From NCBI RefSeq assembly GCF_006438875.1, contig NZ_RCZH01000003.1:937-64936 (forward strand): DNA of 64,000 nt, given 5' to 3'. Position numbers and translations under genes: made by a program. Below are positions 56,070 to 64,000 of the stretch, piece by piece (position 1 is the stretch's first letter; each line of letters begins with the position of its first letter). The notes below the pieces were generated by a model. It saw only the letters and a list, made by a program, of their open reading frames with translations. It did not search any database and was not told the origin of the DNA. This stretch comes from Flavobacterium pectinovorum (GTDB lineage: Bacteria > Bacteroidota > Bacteroidia > Flavobacteriales > Flavobacteriaceae).

Positions 56070-58865
56070 TTATAATTTATCTTTCAAATAAACTCCCGTA
56101 ACAGATTTTTTTTCTTTTACAACATCTTCCGGAGTCCCAACGGCTAATAAATGTCCGCCATTTTCTCCACCTTCTGGACCTAAATCTATAATCCAGTCGG
56201 CACATTTTATCAGATCAAGATTGTGTTCAATTACAATTATCGAATGTCCTTTGTCTATTAAAGCATCAAATGAAGCCAATAATTTTTTGATATCGTGAAA
56301 ATGCAAACCGGTTGTAGGTTCATCAAAAACAAATAATGCTTTGTCTTTTGTTGCACCTTTTACTAAAAACGAAGCCAGTTTAATACGCTGTGCTTCACCA
56401 CCGGAAAGAGTAGAAGAAGATTGTCCTAATTGCACATATCCTAATCCTACATCCTGGAGAGGTTGTAATTTTTGAGTAATTTTGGTTTGTTTATTTTTTT
56501 CGAAAAAGGCAATTGCATCATCAATTGTCATTGTCAAAATATCGTTGATGTTTTTGTCGTCGAAATTAATCTCCAGAATTTCTTTTTTAAATCGTTTTCC
56601 TCCGCAGGTTTCGCATGGAAGAGAAACGTCAGCCATGAAGACCATTTCGACATTAATAGAACCTTCTCCTTTACAGGTTTCACAACGGCCGCCATCAACG
56701 TTAAAAGAAAAATGTTTAGCCTGATAACCTCTTATTTTAGATAGTTTTTCTTTGGCATACAAATCACGAATATCATCGTAGGCTTTGATATACGTTACCG
56801 GATTTGATCTTGAACTTCTGCCAATTGGGTTTTGATCAACATACTCGATATGTTTTATTTGCGCAAAAGAACCTTTTATTTCACTAAACTGCCCTGCTTT
56901 TTCAGCAGCATTTTCCAGTTTCTTCTGCATTGCGGGAAATAAGATTTTCTTGATCAACGTACTTTTTCCACTTCCTGAAACACCTGTAATGACAGTTAAA
57001 ACGTCAAGAGGAAAAGTAACATTAATATTCTTTAAGTTATTTTCTCTAGCGCCAACAATATCAATATGATTTTTGAATTTTCTTCTTTTTTTAGGAACAG
57101 AAATTTCTAAATCTCCATTTAAGTATTTAGCTGTAAGTGAATCAGATTTTAATATTTCTTCATACGTTCCCTGAGCTACTAAATGACCCCCAAAAGTTCC
57201 GGCTTCAGGACCAATATCAATAATCATATCAGCCGCTTTCATGATGTCTTCGTCGTGTTCTACCACAATAACTGTATTTCCTAAATCACGAAGCGAAATC
57301 AAAACCTTAATCAAACGCTCAGAATCTTTGGGATGCAAACCAATACTTGGTTCATCAAGAATATACATAGAACCAACCAAACTGCTTCCTAACGAAGTGG
57401 CAAGGTTAATACGCTGCGATTCTCCTCCTGAAAGTGTTGCCGAATTTCTGTTTAAAGTCAGATAATCCAAACCAACTTCTGTCAGGAATGATAGACGATT
57501 GTTGATTTCAACCATCAAACGTTTTGCGATTTGCTGTTCGTAAACATTCAGATCGATATTTTTGAAAAAAGTAACCAAATGTTTAATTGGCAAATCAACT
57601 AAATCAGAAACGGTTTTGCCGTTAATTTTTACGTATGAAGCTTCTTCGCGTAAGCGTTTTCCGCGACAAGCGTGACATTTAGTTTTTCCGCGGTAACGAG
57701 ATAACATTACGCGGTTTTGAATCTTATAATTTTTTTCTTCAAGTTCTTTAAAGAAACCATTTAAACCTTGAAAATAACTATTTCCTTTCCAGATTAAATC
57801 CTTTTGTTCATCTGAAAGTTCAAAATATGGTTTGTGTATTGGGAAATCAAACTTATAAGCATGTTTCACCAATTCGTCTTTGTACCAACTCATGCTTTCG
57901 CCTCGCCAAGGATAAATAGCGCTTTCAAAAACAGATAAAGATGTATTTGGAACCACTAGATCAGCATCAATACCAATAATGTTTCCATAACCTTCGCAAA
58001 CCGGACAGGCGCCATAAGGATTATTAAAGCTGAATAAATGAACATTTGGCTCTAAAAACGTAATTCCGTCAAGCTCAAAATTATTCGAATAAGTAAATCT
58101 TTTATCGGAGCCTAATTCTTGTAAATAACAGATTCCTTTTCCTTCAAAAAAAGCAGTTTGAACGGCATCGGCAAGACGATTGTAAAATTCTTCTTCGTCT
58201 TTCACAACAATTCTGTCAATAACTAATAAAATGTCTTTATTGTCTAATTTATGAAGTTCCGTTGGTGTAAATTCATCTAAACGAACCATTTCGTTATCTA
58301 CTAAAACACGGGCAAAACCTTGCTGAAGCAGTACTTTTAATTTGTCTTCTAATTGTCTGCCTTCTTCAAGATGAATAGGAGAAAGCAACAGCCATTTACT
58401 GTCTAATTCCAGATTTTTCACGTCAGAAACAACATCGGTAACGGTATTTTTTTTAACCTCAAGTCCTGAAATTGGCGAATACGTACGTCCAATTCTGGCG
58501 AACAAAAGCTTTATATAATCGTAGATTTCAGTCGAAGTTCCTACGGTCGAACGTGCATTGGTTGTGTTTACCTTTTGCTCAATCGCAATCGCGGGCGCAA
58601 TACCTTTAATGTATTCCACTTTTGGTTTGTCTAAACGACCCAAAAACTGACGCGCATAAGAAGATAAACTTTCTACGTAACGACGCTGTCCTTCGGCGTA
58701 TAAAGTGTCAAAAGCTAAACTTGATTTCCCTGATCCTGACAGTCCTGTGATAACAACAAGTTTGTTTCGGGGAATTACCACATCTACATTTTTTAAATTA
58801 TGTACTTGTGCTCCTTTAATTATAATATTATGTTTTGGGTCGAGTGTAGAAAGATCGATTTGCAT
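56070..58865 (-). CDS. uvrA: Excinuclease ABC subunit A
   Basis: 931 residues from ATG at 58863-58865 ([20 protein letters not shown]); another ATG 12 bp upstream is possible. ATPase that finds bulky DNA damage with UvrB. Both ABC domains are intact: [12 protein letters not shown] and [12 protein letters not shown] (Walker A), [17 protein letters not shown] and [15 protein letters not shown] (signatures). The zinc-finger Cys pairs are visible ([24 protein letters not shown] and CETCGGKR). Confidence 0.98.
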   Translation of the reverse strand: MQIDLSTLDPKHNIIIKGAQVHNLKNVDVVIPRNKLVVITGLSGSGKSSLAFDTLYAEGQRRYVESLSSYARQFLGRLDKPKVEYIKGIAPAIAIEQKVNTTNARSTVGTSTEIYDYIKLLFARIGRTYSPISGLEVKKNTVTDVVSDVKNLELDSKWLLLSPIHLEEGRQLEDKLKVLLQQGFARVLVDNEMVRLDEFTPTELHKLDNKDILLVIDRIVVKDEEEFYNRLADAVQTAFFEGKGICYLQELGSDKRFTYSNNFELDGITFLEPNVHLFSFNNPYGACPVCEGYGNIIGIDADLVVPNTSLSVFESAIYPWRGESMSWYKDELVKHAYKFDFPIHKPYFELSDEQKDLIWKGNSYFQGLNGFFKELEEKNYKIQNRVMLSRYRGKTKCHACRGKRLREEASYVKINGKTVSDLVDLPIKHLVTFFKNIDLNVYEQQIAKRLMVEINNRLSFLTEVGLDYLTLNRNSATLSGGESQRINLATSLGSSLVGSMYILDEPSIGLHPKDSERLIKVLISLRDLGNTVIVVEHDEDIMKAADMIIDIGPEAGTFGGHLVAQGTYEEILKSDSLTAKYLNGDLEISVPKKRRKFKNHIDIVGARENNLKNINVTFPLDVLTVITGVSGSGKSTLIKKILFPAMQKKLENAAEKAGQFSEIKGSFAQIKHIEYVDQNPIGRSSRSNPVTYIKAYDDIRDLYAKEKLSKIRGYQAKHFSFNVDGGRCETCKGEGSINVEMVFMADVSLPCETCGGKRFKKEILEINFDDKNINDILTMTIDDAIAFFEKNKQTKITQKLQPLQDVGLGYVQLGQSSSTLSGGEAQRIKLASFLVKGATKDKALFVFDEPTTGLHFHDIKKLLASFDALIDKGHSIIVIEHNLDLIKCADWIIDLGPEGGENGGHLLAVGTPEDVVKEKKSVTGVYLKDKL

Positions 58866-58954
58866 AAAAAAAGTCAATTTTTACAAAAGTAATCAATTTT
58901 GATTTGAGTTTTGTTAATCAGATTGTTCCAAATTTTAACTAATTGCATTGGTGT

Positions 58955-59110
58955 TAGTTTTCAGTTTTCAATCTCAGTTTTCAGTCTCGGTTTTCAGTCT
59001 CGGTTGCCACGATTTTTTTTCGCCAACTTAATTTGTGAAAATTTGTGAATCCCGATAGCTATCGGGAGTGGCAAAAAAAACATTTACAATATTAATCCTT
59101 TTAATCCGTG
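58955..59110. repeat. Composite repeat region between uvrA and the sensor gene
   Basis: This 302-bp gap holds CAGTTTTCA/CAGTCTCGG words (58958-59005), then an AATTTGTGAAAATTTGTG arm (59030-59049), the TCCCGATAGCTATCGGGA palindrome (59050-59067), GTGGCAAAAAAAA (59068 on) and a further CGTGGCAAAAAAAA near 59108. The palindrome interrupts what elsewhere is a continuous AATTTGTG...GTGGC arm. Confidence 0.7.
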
Positions 59111-59167
59111 GCAAAAAAAACACTATTTTAGAACTGTTTTTATATTCCATTAATACAATATACCAAT

Positions 59168-61969
59168 TTGAAAACTAAACTGTTTATACTACTTTTTTTG
59201 ATGAATTTCTTACTGTTTTCACAGGAGTTTCCGCCAATTGTCAAATATTCATCTTCTGTTTATGGTGCAGGAAATCAAAGTTGGATGATTTCGCAGGACG
59301 ATCAGAATTATTTATATTTTGCCAATAACGACGGTCTTTTGGAATATAACGGAACAACCTGGCAATTGTATCCTGCTCCAAATGAAACTATTATTCGATC
59401 TGTAAAAGTGATTGAAAATAAGGTTTATACAGGTTGTTACATGAATTTTGGCTATTGGACAAGACAAACTAATGGCAAACTAAAATATACTTCGCTTAGC
59501 GATACGATCAAGAATAAAATACTTGATGATGAACAATTTTGGAATATTCTGAAGTACGATCAATGGATTTTGTTTCAATCCCTGAACCGAATTTATATTT
59601 ATGATACTAAAACCGGAAAATTCAAAATCATTGCGCCCAAGAATGGTGTTGTAAAATCATTTGCGCCTAAAAATGCTATTTATTTCCAAACAATAAAAGA
59701 AGGACTTTTTGAAATTGAAAGCGGAAAAGCAAAGCTAGTTTCAGATAATCCTATTCTTAAAAAATTTACGATTGTCAATGTTTTTACACTGGACGATGGT
59801 TTGTTGATTCAAACGCAATTGGATGGAATTTATAAATTGACGGGAAATACTTTGACTCGTTTTTCTACCGATGTTGATTCAGAATTAAAATCGAGTTTTG
59901 TTTATAGCAGCCAACATCTTCAGGATGGGAGTTTTGCTTTGGGAACGGTCTCTAACGGGATTTTTATTTTATCGGATACCGGAAAACTCAAATATCATAT
60001 TTCGCAAAGCAAAGGTTTAAGCAATAACACGGCTCTATCACTTTTTGAAGATAAAGATCAGAATTTATGGGCAGGACTTGATAACGGAATTAATTGTATC
60101 AATATTCAATCTCCGGTGCACAGTTTTACGGATGATACGGGAGTTTTAGGAACTGTTTATGCATCGGCGACTTTTAATGGTTTGTTGTATGTAGGAACCA
60201 ATCAGGGATTGTTTTGCAAGAATATCCAAAGCAATTCAGAGTTTAAATTTATCAACGGAACAAAAGGTCAGGTTTGGTCGCTTTTTGTATATGATAATAC
60301 GCTTTTTTGTGGTCATGATTCCGGTACTTTTATTATTAGCAATGATTCCGCAAGAAGTATATTTTCGGGATCGGGAACATGGAAGTTTGAACCTGTTCCA
60401 AATTCTAAAAATCAATTACTTCAGGGGAATTATTACGGAATTTCGGTTTTGGAAAAAGTAAACAATCAATGGGTTTTCAAAAATAAAGTTCAGGGTTTTG
60501 ATTATTCGTCCCGATATTTTGAAGTTTCAAATAATCTGGATGTTTATGTAAGTCATGAATACAAAGGAATTTTTAGGCTTAAACTGGATAAAACGCTCTT
60601 AAAAACAAATGGTTTTTATACGTATAAATCTCCTGAAAAGGGGAAAAATGCAAGTTTGACTAAGTTCAACAATCAAATTTATTATGCTTACAAAGGCGGA
60701 ATTTTCAAATTAAATCCTGCTACGAAACTCTTTGAAAAAGACAATTTACTGAGTTCTATTTTTGAAAAAGACGAATATACTTCTGGGAAATTAATTGTCG
60801 ATAATTCGAATAAAATCTGGTTGTTTTCTAAAAACTACATTCATTATTTCTCCGCCAGTAAACTCAGCAATCAATTAAAACAAAACGTAATCCCGATTCC
60901 GTCTTCATTGACTAATTCTATGCTGGGTTTTGAGAATATTACTCAAATTTCAAAATCAACCTATTTAATAGGGACTACTGATGGCTATTATACGTTGAAT
61001 ATTGATGATTTAAGTTTTAAAAATTATACGGTTTTCATTACTGATATTGCAATTAATAAACAAAACGAAACTTTAAAGAATGTTGCAATTCAAAGCGAAG
61101 GGAATTTCCGCTCAAGCGAAAACAATATCACTTTGAATTATACGGTTCCGGAATACAATAAATACATCAATTCAGAATATCAGTATTTATTAGAAGGTTT
61201 TCAGAACGAGTGGAGCGAATGGAGTACAAAAGCAACTGTGAATTTCAAAAATCTTTCACCTGGAAAATATACATTTAAAGTAAGAGCCAAATATGCCAAT
61301 ATAATTTTAGAAAATACAGCCACCTATACATTTGTGGTTTTAAAACCGTGGTATTTGACCAATCTGGCTTGGTTTATTTATTTTCTTTTAATGATTGTTC
61401 TGGCTTATTTTGTGAACAAAGCCTACACTAATTATTATAGAAAGCAAGAAGCAAAATTAATTGAGGAGAATAATCTTTTACTGGAGATTAAAGAACTGGA
61501 AAACGAACAGCAATTAATGAAACTCAGAAACGAGCAATTGTCGCAGGATGTTGATAATAAGAATCGCGAATTGGCAGTTTCGACAATGAGTTTGAATAGT
61601 AAAAACGAATTGCTTGCTTTTATCAAAGACGATCTGAAAAAGACAACGCAAAATGACAGCAATAATATTAAATCTGTTATTAGTACCATAAATAAAAACA
61701 TAACAGAAGAAGATTCCTGGAATGTCTTTAAAGAAGCGTTTGATAATGCCGATAAAGATTTCCTGAAAAGAATCAAACAACTGCATCCGTTATTGACTCC
61801 AAACGATTTGCGTCTTTGTGCGTACCTGCGATTAAATCTTTCTTCAAAAGAAATTGCTCCTTTATTTAATATTTCGGTTCGAAGTGTTGAAATTAAAAGA
61901 TATCGTTTGCGTAAAAAAATGGATTTACAGCACGAAATTGGTTTGGTCGAATATATTCTTGCTGTATAG
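59168..61969 (+). CDS. Periplasmic-sensing regulator: beta-propeller, Y_Y_Y, LuxR-type HTH
   Basis: 933 residues, start TTG 59168. Signal peptide (1-20, NFLLFSQ); about 14 propeller-type repeats (about 25-640, for example LWAGLDNGINCINIQS); the Y_Y_Y domain (YQYLLEGFQNEWSEWST, about 675-691); a membrane helix (PWYLTNLAWFIYFLLMIVLA, about 728-747); coiled coil (about 755-830); and a C-terminal LuxR-type helix-turn-helix (LSSKEIAPLFNISVRSVEIK, about 896-915). It lacks the kinase domain of hybrid two-component sensors, so the signal passes directly to DNA binding. It lies 241 bp before a SusC gene it may control. Such regulators are typical for polysaccharide-use loci. Confidence 0.88.
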   Translation: MKTKLFILLFLMNFLLFSQEFPPIVKYSSSVYGAGNQSWMISQDDQNYLYFANNDGLLEYNGTTWQLYPAPNETIIRSVKVIENKVYTGCYMNFGYWTRQTNGKLKYTSLSDTIKNKILDDEQFWNILKYDQWILFQSLNRIYIYDTKTGKFKIIAPKNGVVKSFAPKNAIYFQTIKEGLFEIESGKAKLVSDNPILKKFTIVNVFTLDDGLLIQTQLDGIYKLTGNTLTRFSTDVDSELKSSFVYSSQHLQDGSFALGTVSNGIFILSDTGKLKYHISQSKGLSNNTALSLFEDKDQNLWAGLDNGINCINIQSPVHSFTDDTGVLGTVYASATFNGLLYVGTNQGLFCKNIQSNSEFKFINGTKGQVWSLFVYDNTLFCGHDSGTFIISNDSARSIFSGSGTWKFEPVPNSKNQLLQGNYYGISVLEKVNNQWVFKNKVQGFDYSSRYFEVSNNLDVYVSHEYKGIFRLKLDKTLLKTNGFYTYKSPEKGKNASLTKFNNQIYYAYKGGIFKLNPATKLFEKDNLLSSIFEKDEYTSGKLIVDNSNKIWLFSKNYIHYFSASKLSNQLKQNVIPIPSSLTNSMLGFENITQISKSTYLIGTTDGYYTLNIDDLSFKNYTVFITDIAINKQNETLKNVAIQSEGNFRSSENNITLNYTVPEYNKYINSEYQYLLEGFQNEWSEWSTKATVNFKNLSPGKYTFKVRAKYANIILENTATYTFVVLKPWYLTNLAWFIYFLLMIVLAYFVNKAYTNYYRKQEAKLIEENNLLLEIKELENEQQLMKLRNEQLSQDVDNKNRELAVSTMSLNSKNELLAFIKDDLKKTTQNDSNNIKSVISTINKNITEEDSWNVFKEAFDNADKDFLKRIKQLHPLLTPNDLRLCAYLRLNLSSKEIAPLFNISVRSVEIKRYRLRKKMDLQHEIGLVEYILAV

Positions 61970-61998
61970 GAACTCAAAAAACGGTGATAAAAAACTAT

Positions 61999-62046
61999 AC
62001 ATTACCTCAACATTTGATATTTATAGTGTTTTTGTTAAGGTAATGT
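61999..62046. repeat. 14-bp inverted repeat upstream of the SusC gene
   Basis: ACATTACCTCAACA (61999-62012) and TGTTAAGGTAATGT (62033-62046) pair in 13 of 14 positions around 20 bases. It may be an operator for the adjacent regulator or a terminator hairpin; no T-tract follows. Confidence 0.5.
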
Positions 62047-62210
62047 TAAGGAAATTTTGATTCTGAAATTATATATAAATCAAGATGTTTTTTGAGATAT
62101 ATTGAATTTTACTGTTATTTTTTTATGATGTATGTTTTTTGTTGTGGTTAATTTTAACGTATTATTAAGAGGATACGATAATTTTAGCTTTCAATAAAAA
62201 CTAACTAATT

Positions 62211-64000
62211 ATGAAATCTAAATTATTACTAACCGTACTATTACTGTTTACATCGTTTGCGTTTTCGCAGTCTTTTGATGTAAATGGAACAGTACTAGAT
62301 GGCTCAGGTTTATCATTGCCTGGCGTGAATGTAAAGGTTAAAAGTTCGTCACAAAGTACAACCACAGACTTTGACGGATCTTTTAAATTATTAGGAGTTC
62401 CAAAAGGAACGACAATTATCTTCAGTTATATCGGTTTTAAAACACAAGAAGTTGTGGTTTCTGCACCAAAAATTACAGTAAAAATGAGTGATGATGCCAG
62501 ATCACTTGAAGAAGTTGTCGTGATTGGATATGGAACTCAAAAGAAAAGAGAAGTAACAGGAGCTGTTTCTGTAATTGACAGTAAAACGCTTGACATCCTA
62601 AAACCAATTAAGGTTGAACAAGCGTTGCAGGGAACTGTTTCCGGAGTAAATGTTACCACACAATCCGGAGCACCGGGAGCAAAGCTGGATATCCGCATTC
62701 GTGGTATTGCAACCAATGGTGAGAATGGACCTCAGGCTATTATTGATGGATATGTAGGAGATTTAAGCTTGCTTAATCCAAATGATATAGAGACAATTAC
62801 AGTATTAAAAGATGCTCAGGCTGCTATCTACGGAACAATTGCAGCAAACGGAATCATCTTAATTACCACTAAAATGGGTAAAAAGAACTCCAAAACAAAA
62901 GTCTCTTTTAATAGTTATACAGGATTTCAGGAAGCTTCAAGAAAATTACCAATGCTTAATGCGACTGAATATGCTTTATTATTAAATGAAAGTTATGCTA
63001 ATGGCGGAAAAGCGCTTCCTTATCCAAATGCAAGTGGCTTAGGAACTGGCACGGATTGGCAAAAACAGGTTCTTGGTAAAAGTGTTCCTATATTAAATAG
63101 TGATATAACAATCTCCGGAGGTTCTGATAAAATTACCTATTCTATTAGTGGTTCACATCTGGATCAGGAAGGAATTGTGGGCTCAGCTAAATCAGGATTT
63201 TTAAGAAACACTGCAAGATTAGCTTTAGGAGCTGATTTGAGTGATAAATTCAAAGTAAAAACGAACGTAATCTACACGTATTTTGATAGAAAAACCATTA
63301 ACGAAAACGGATTAGGTTCTGTATTGTTTAATGCGCTTAACGTTCCTGCAACTTTTGCTCCTTATGATGCAAATGGCAATTATACTTTAGTACCAAGTAC
63401 AACAGGATTAGGAACAGAAATTATAAATCCGCTGGCACAAATTGCTAATACCTATAATGATTACAATTATAAAAAACTGAATGGAAATTTTGGTTTGGAT
63501 TATAAAATTTTCAAAGGATTTACGCTTTCGAGTTCAATAGGATTTAATACTTCAAACAGTGAAGGAAAAACATTTGGAAAAAAAATAAGTTATGGCGGAA
63601 AAGTCTTTGATGTACAAAGAAGTTCTGTAACACAAACTGCAACAAACGATAATGATTACTCCTTTGATCTTTACGGAACGTATGTTACAAAAATTGGGGA
63701 GAACCATAATATCACGGCAACGCTAGGAAATACCATTTACAAACAATGGGGAAATTCTGCAAGTGGAACCGGTTTTGATGTTCCTAATAATTCATGGGAT
63801 TATGCAGATCTTTCTTTAACAAAAGGATTGGCAACAGCGGTGAATACCGGAGGTTATGTTTATGACCAAAGAAGACTTTCTTATTTTGGAAGAGCACAAT
63901 ATGATTATAAAGGAAAATATTTGCTGTCTGCAATGATCAGACGTGACGCATCAACAAAATTTGGTCCGGATAATAAAGTGGGATATTTTCCATCCTTTAC
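62211..64000 (+). CDS. SusC/RagA-family TonB-dependent receptor (N-terminal part)
   Basis: ATG at 62211. 596 codons lie inside the window and the gene runs off the end. Signal peptide (LLLFTSFAFSQ), carboxypeptidase-like beta domain (FDVNGTVLDGSGLSLPGVNV ... FDGSFKLLGVPKGTTIIFSY), TonB box/plug start (SLEEVVVIGYGTQKKREVTG) and plug (IRGIATNGENGPQAIIDGYV, TVLKDAQAAIYGTIAANGII), then barrel strands. SusC proteins import large ligands together with a SusD lipoprotein, which would be expected next downstream. Substrate unknown. Confidence 0.95.
   Translation, partial: MKSKLLLTVLLLFTSFAFSQSFDVNGTVLDGSGLSLPGVNVKVKSSSQSTTTDFDGSFKLLGVPKGTTIIFSYIGFKTQEVVVSAPKITVKMSDDARSLEEVVVIGYGTQKKREVTGAVSVIDSKTLDILKPIKVEQALQGTVSGVNVTTQSGAPGAKLDIRIRGIATNGENGPQAIIDGYVGDLSLLNPNDIETITVLKDAQAAIYGTIAANGIILITTKMGKKNSKTKVSFNSYTGFQEASRKLPMLNATEYALLLNESYANGGKALPYPNASGLGTGTDWQKQVLGKSVPILNSDITISGGSDKITYSISGSHLDQEGIVGSAKSGFLRNTARLALGADLSDKFKVKTNVIYTYFDRKTINENGLGSVLFNALNVPATFAPYDANGNYTLVPSTTGLGTEIINPLAQIANTYNDYNYKKLNGNFGLDYKIFKGFTLSSSIGFNTSNSEGKTFGKKISYGGKVFDVQRSSVTQTATNDNDYSFDLYGTYVTKIGENHNITATLGNTIYKQWGNSASGTGFDVPNNSWDYADLSLTKGLATAVNTGGYVYDQRRLSYFGRAQYDYKGKYLLSAMIRRDASTKFGPDNKVGYFPSF

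Noticed and set aside
61435..61977. 180-residue antisense frame within the sensor gene
   Set aside because: Ser/Leu/Phe-rich shadow of the coiled-coil and HTH region on the other strand.

Overview
The window is chromosomal DNA from a Bacteroidota bacterium, almost certainly a Flavobacterium. Evidence: low G+C, Bacteroidota-type promoters (TTG, about 20 bp, TAnnTTTG) and little Shine-Dalgarno sequence; type IX secretion (T9SS) C-terminal sorting domains; a SusC/RagA-type TonB receptor; and families typical of this group (DUF4834, DUF3810, DUF4268, DUF4956, the pyrG-yidC-YwqK order). No rRNA, tRNA or CRISPR array was recognised.

Layout. (1) 1-2,870 is a decaying accessory patch. An IS982-type transposase cut by the window edge abuts the C-terminal stump of a large toxin-like protein ending in a GH24 lysozyme domain. 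Then come a frameshifted lipoprotein remnant, a 23-bp inverted repeat, a Cys-rich membrane-anchored protein resembling LprI-type lysozyme inhibitors (candidate immunity protein) and a small membrane protein. (2) 2,871-6,375 is a C39-peptidase ABC exporter with its HlyD-type adaptor, without an obvious substrate or outer-membrane partner. (3) 6,376-19,800 is mostly core: pyrG, yidC, a MORN/YwqK protein, a DUF4956 protein, an exported protein with the domain order of glucan water dikinases, mnmA, a T9SS subtilase, a nitronate monooxygenase-like enzyme and small exported proteins. (4) 20,100-35,400 holds a delta-60-repeat T9SS protein, a NUDIX hydrolase, an unusual acyltransferase, an ECF sigma factor with a membrane partner, a DUF3810 protein, a broken RelE/ParE toxin next to its antitoxin, pepD, a DUF389 protein, a DEAD-box helicase and the dITP/XTP pyrophosphatase. 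(5) 35,470-47,630 holds an ABC exporter, a large nested inverted-repeat island, DUF2809, GH88, two related lipoproteins, a lone FMN glutamate synthase-like enzyme, a NYN-LOTUS protein, an alpha-oxoamine synthase (sphingolipid or sulfonolipid type), a GNAT enzyme and a beta-barrel protein. (6) 47,670-55,170 looks like surface polysaccharide or glycoprotein work (YfhO, a glycosyltransferase, a flippase) followed by an MscS channel. (7) 56,070-64,000 holds uvrA, then a Y_Y_Y/LuxR sensor-regulator immediately before a SusC-type receptor that runs off the window.

Between genes there is an unusual density of palindromic repeats in several families: CAGTTTTCAGTCTC units, AATTTGTG...GTGGC units, CCCGATAGCTATCGGG, CCTGCAAGG...CCTTGTAGG and a nested element near 37.4 kb. 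They recur at several loci and in one place appear inserted into each other. The strongest leads are the lysozyme toxin with its putative LprI-like inhibitor, the exported GWD-like dikinase, the sensor/SusC pair, and the nested palindromic repeats.
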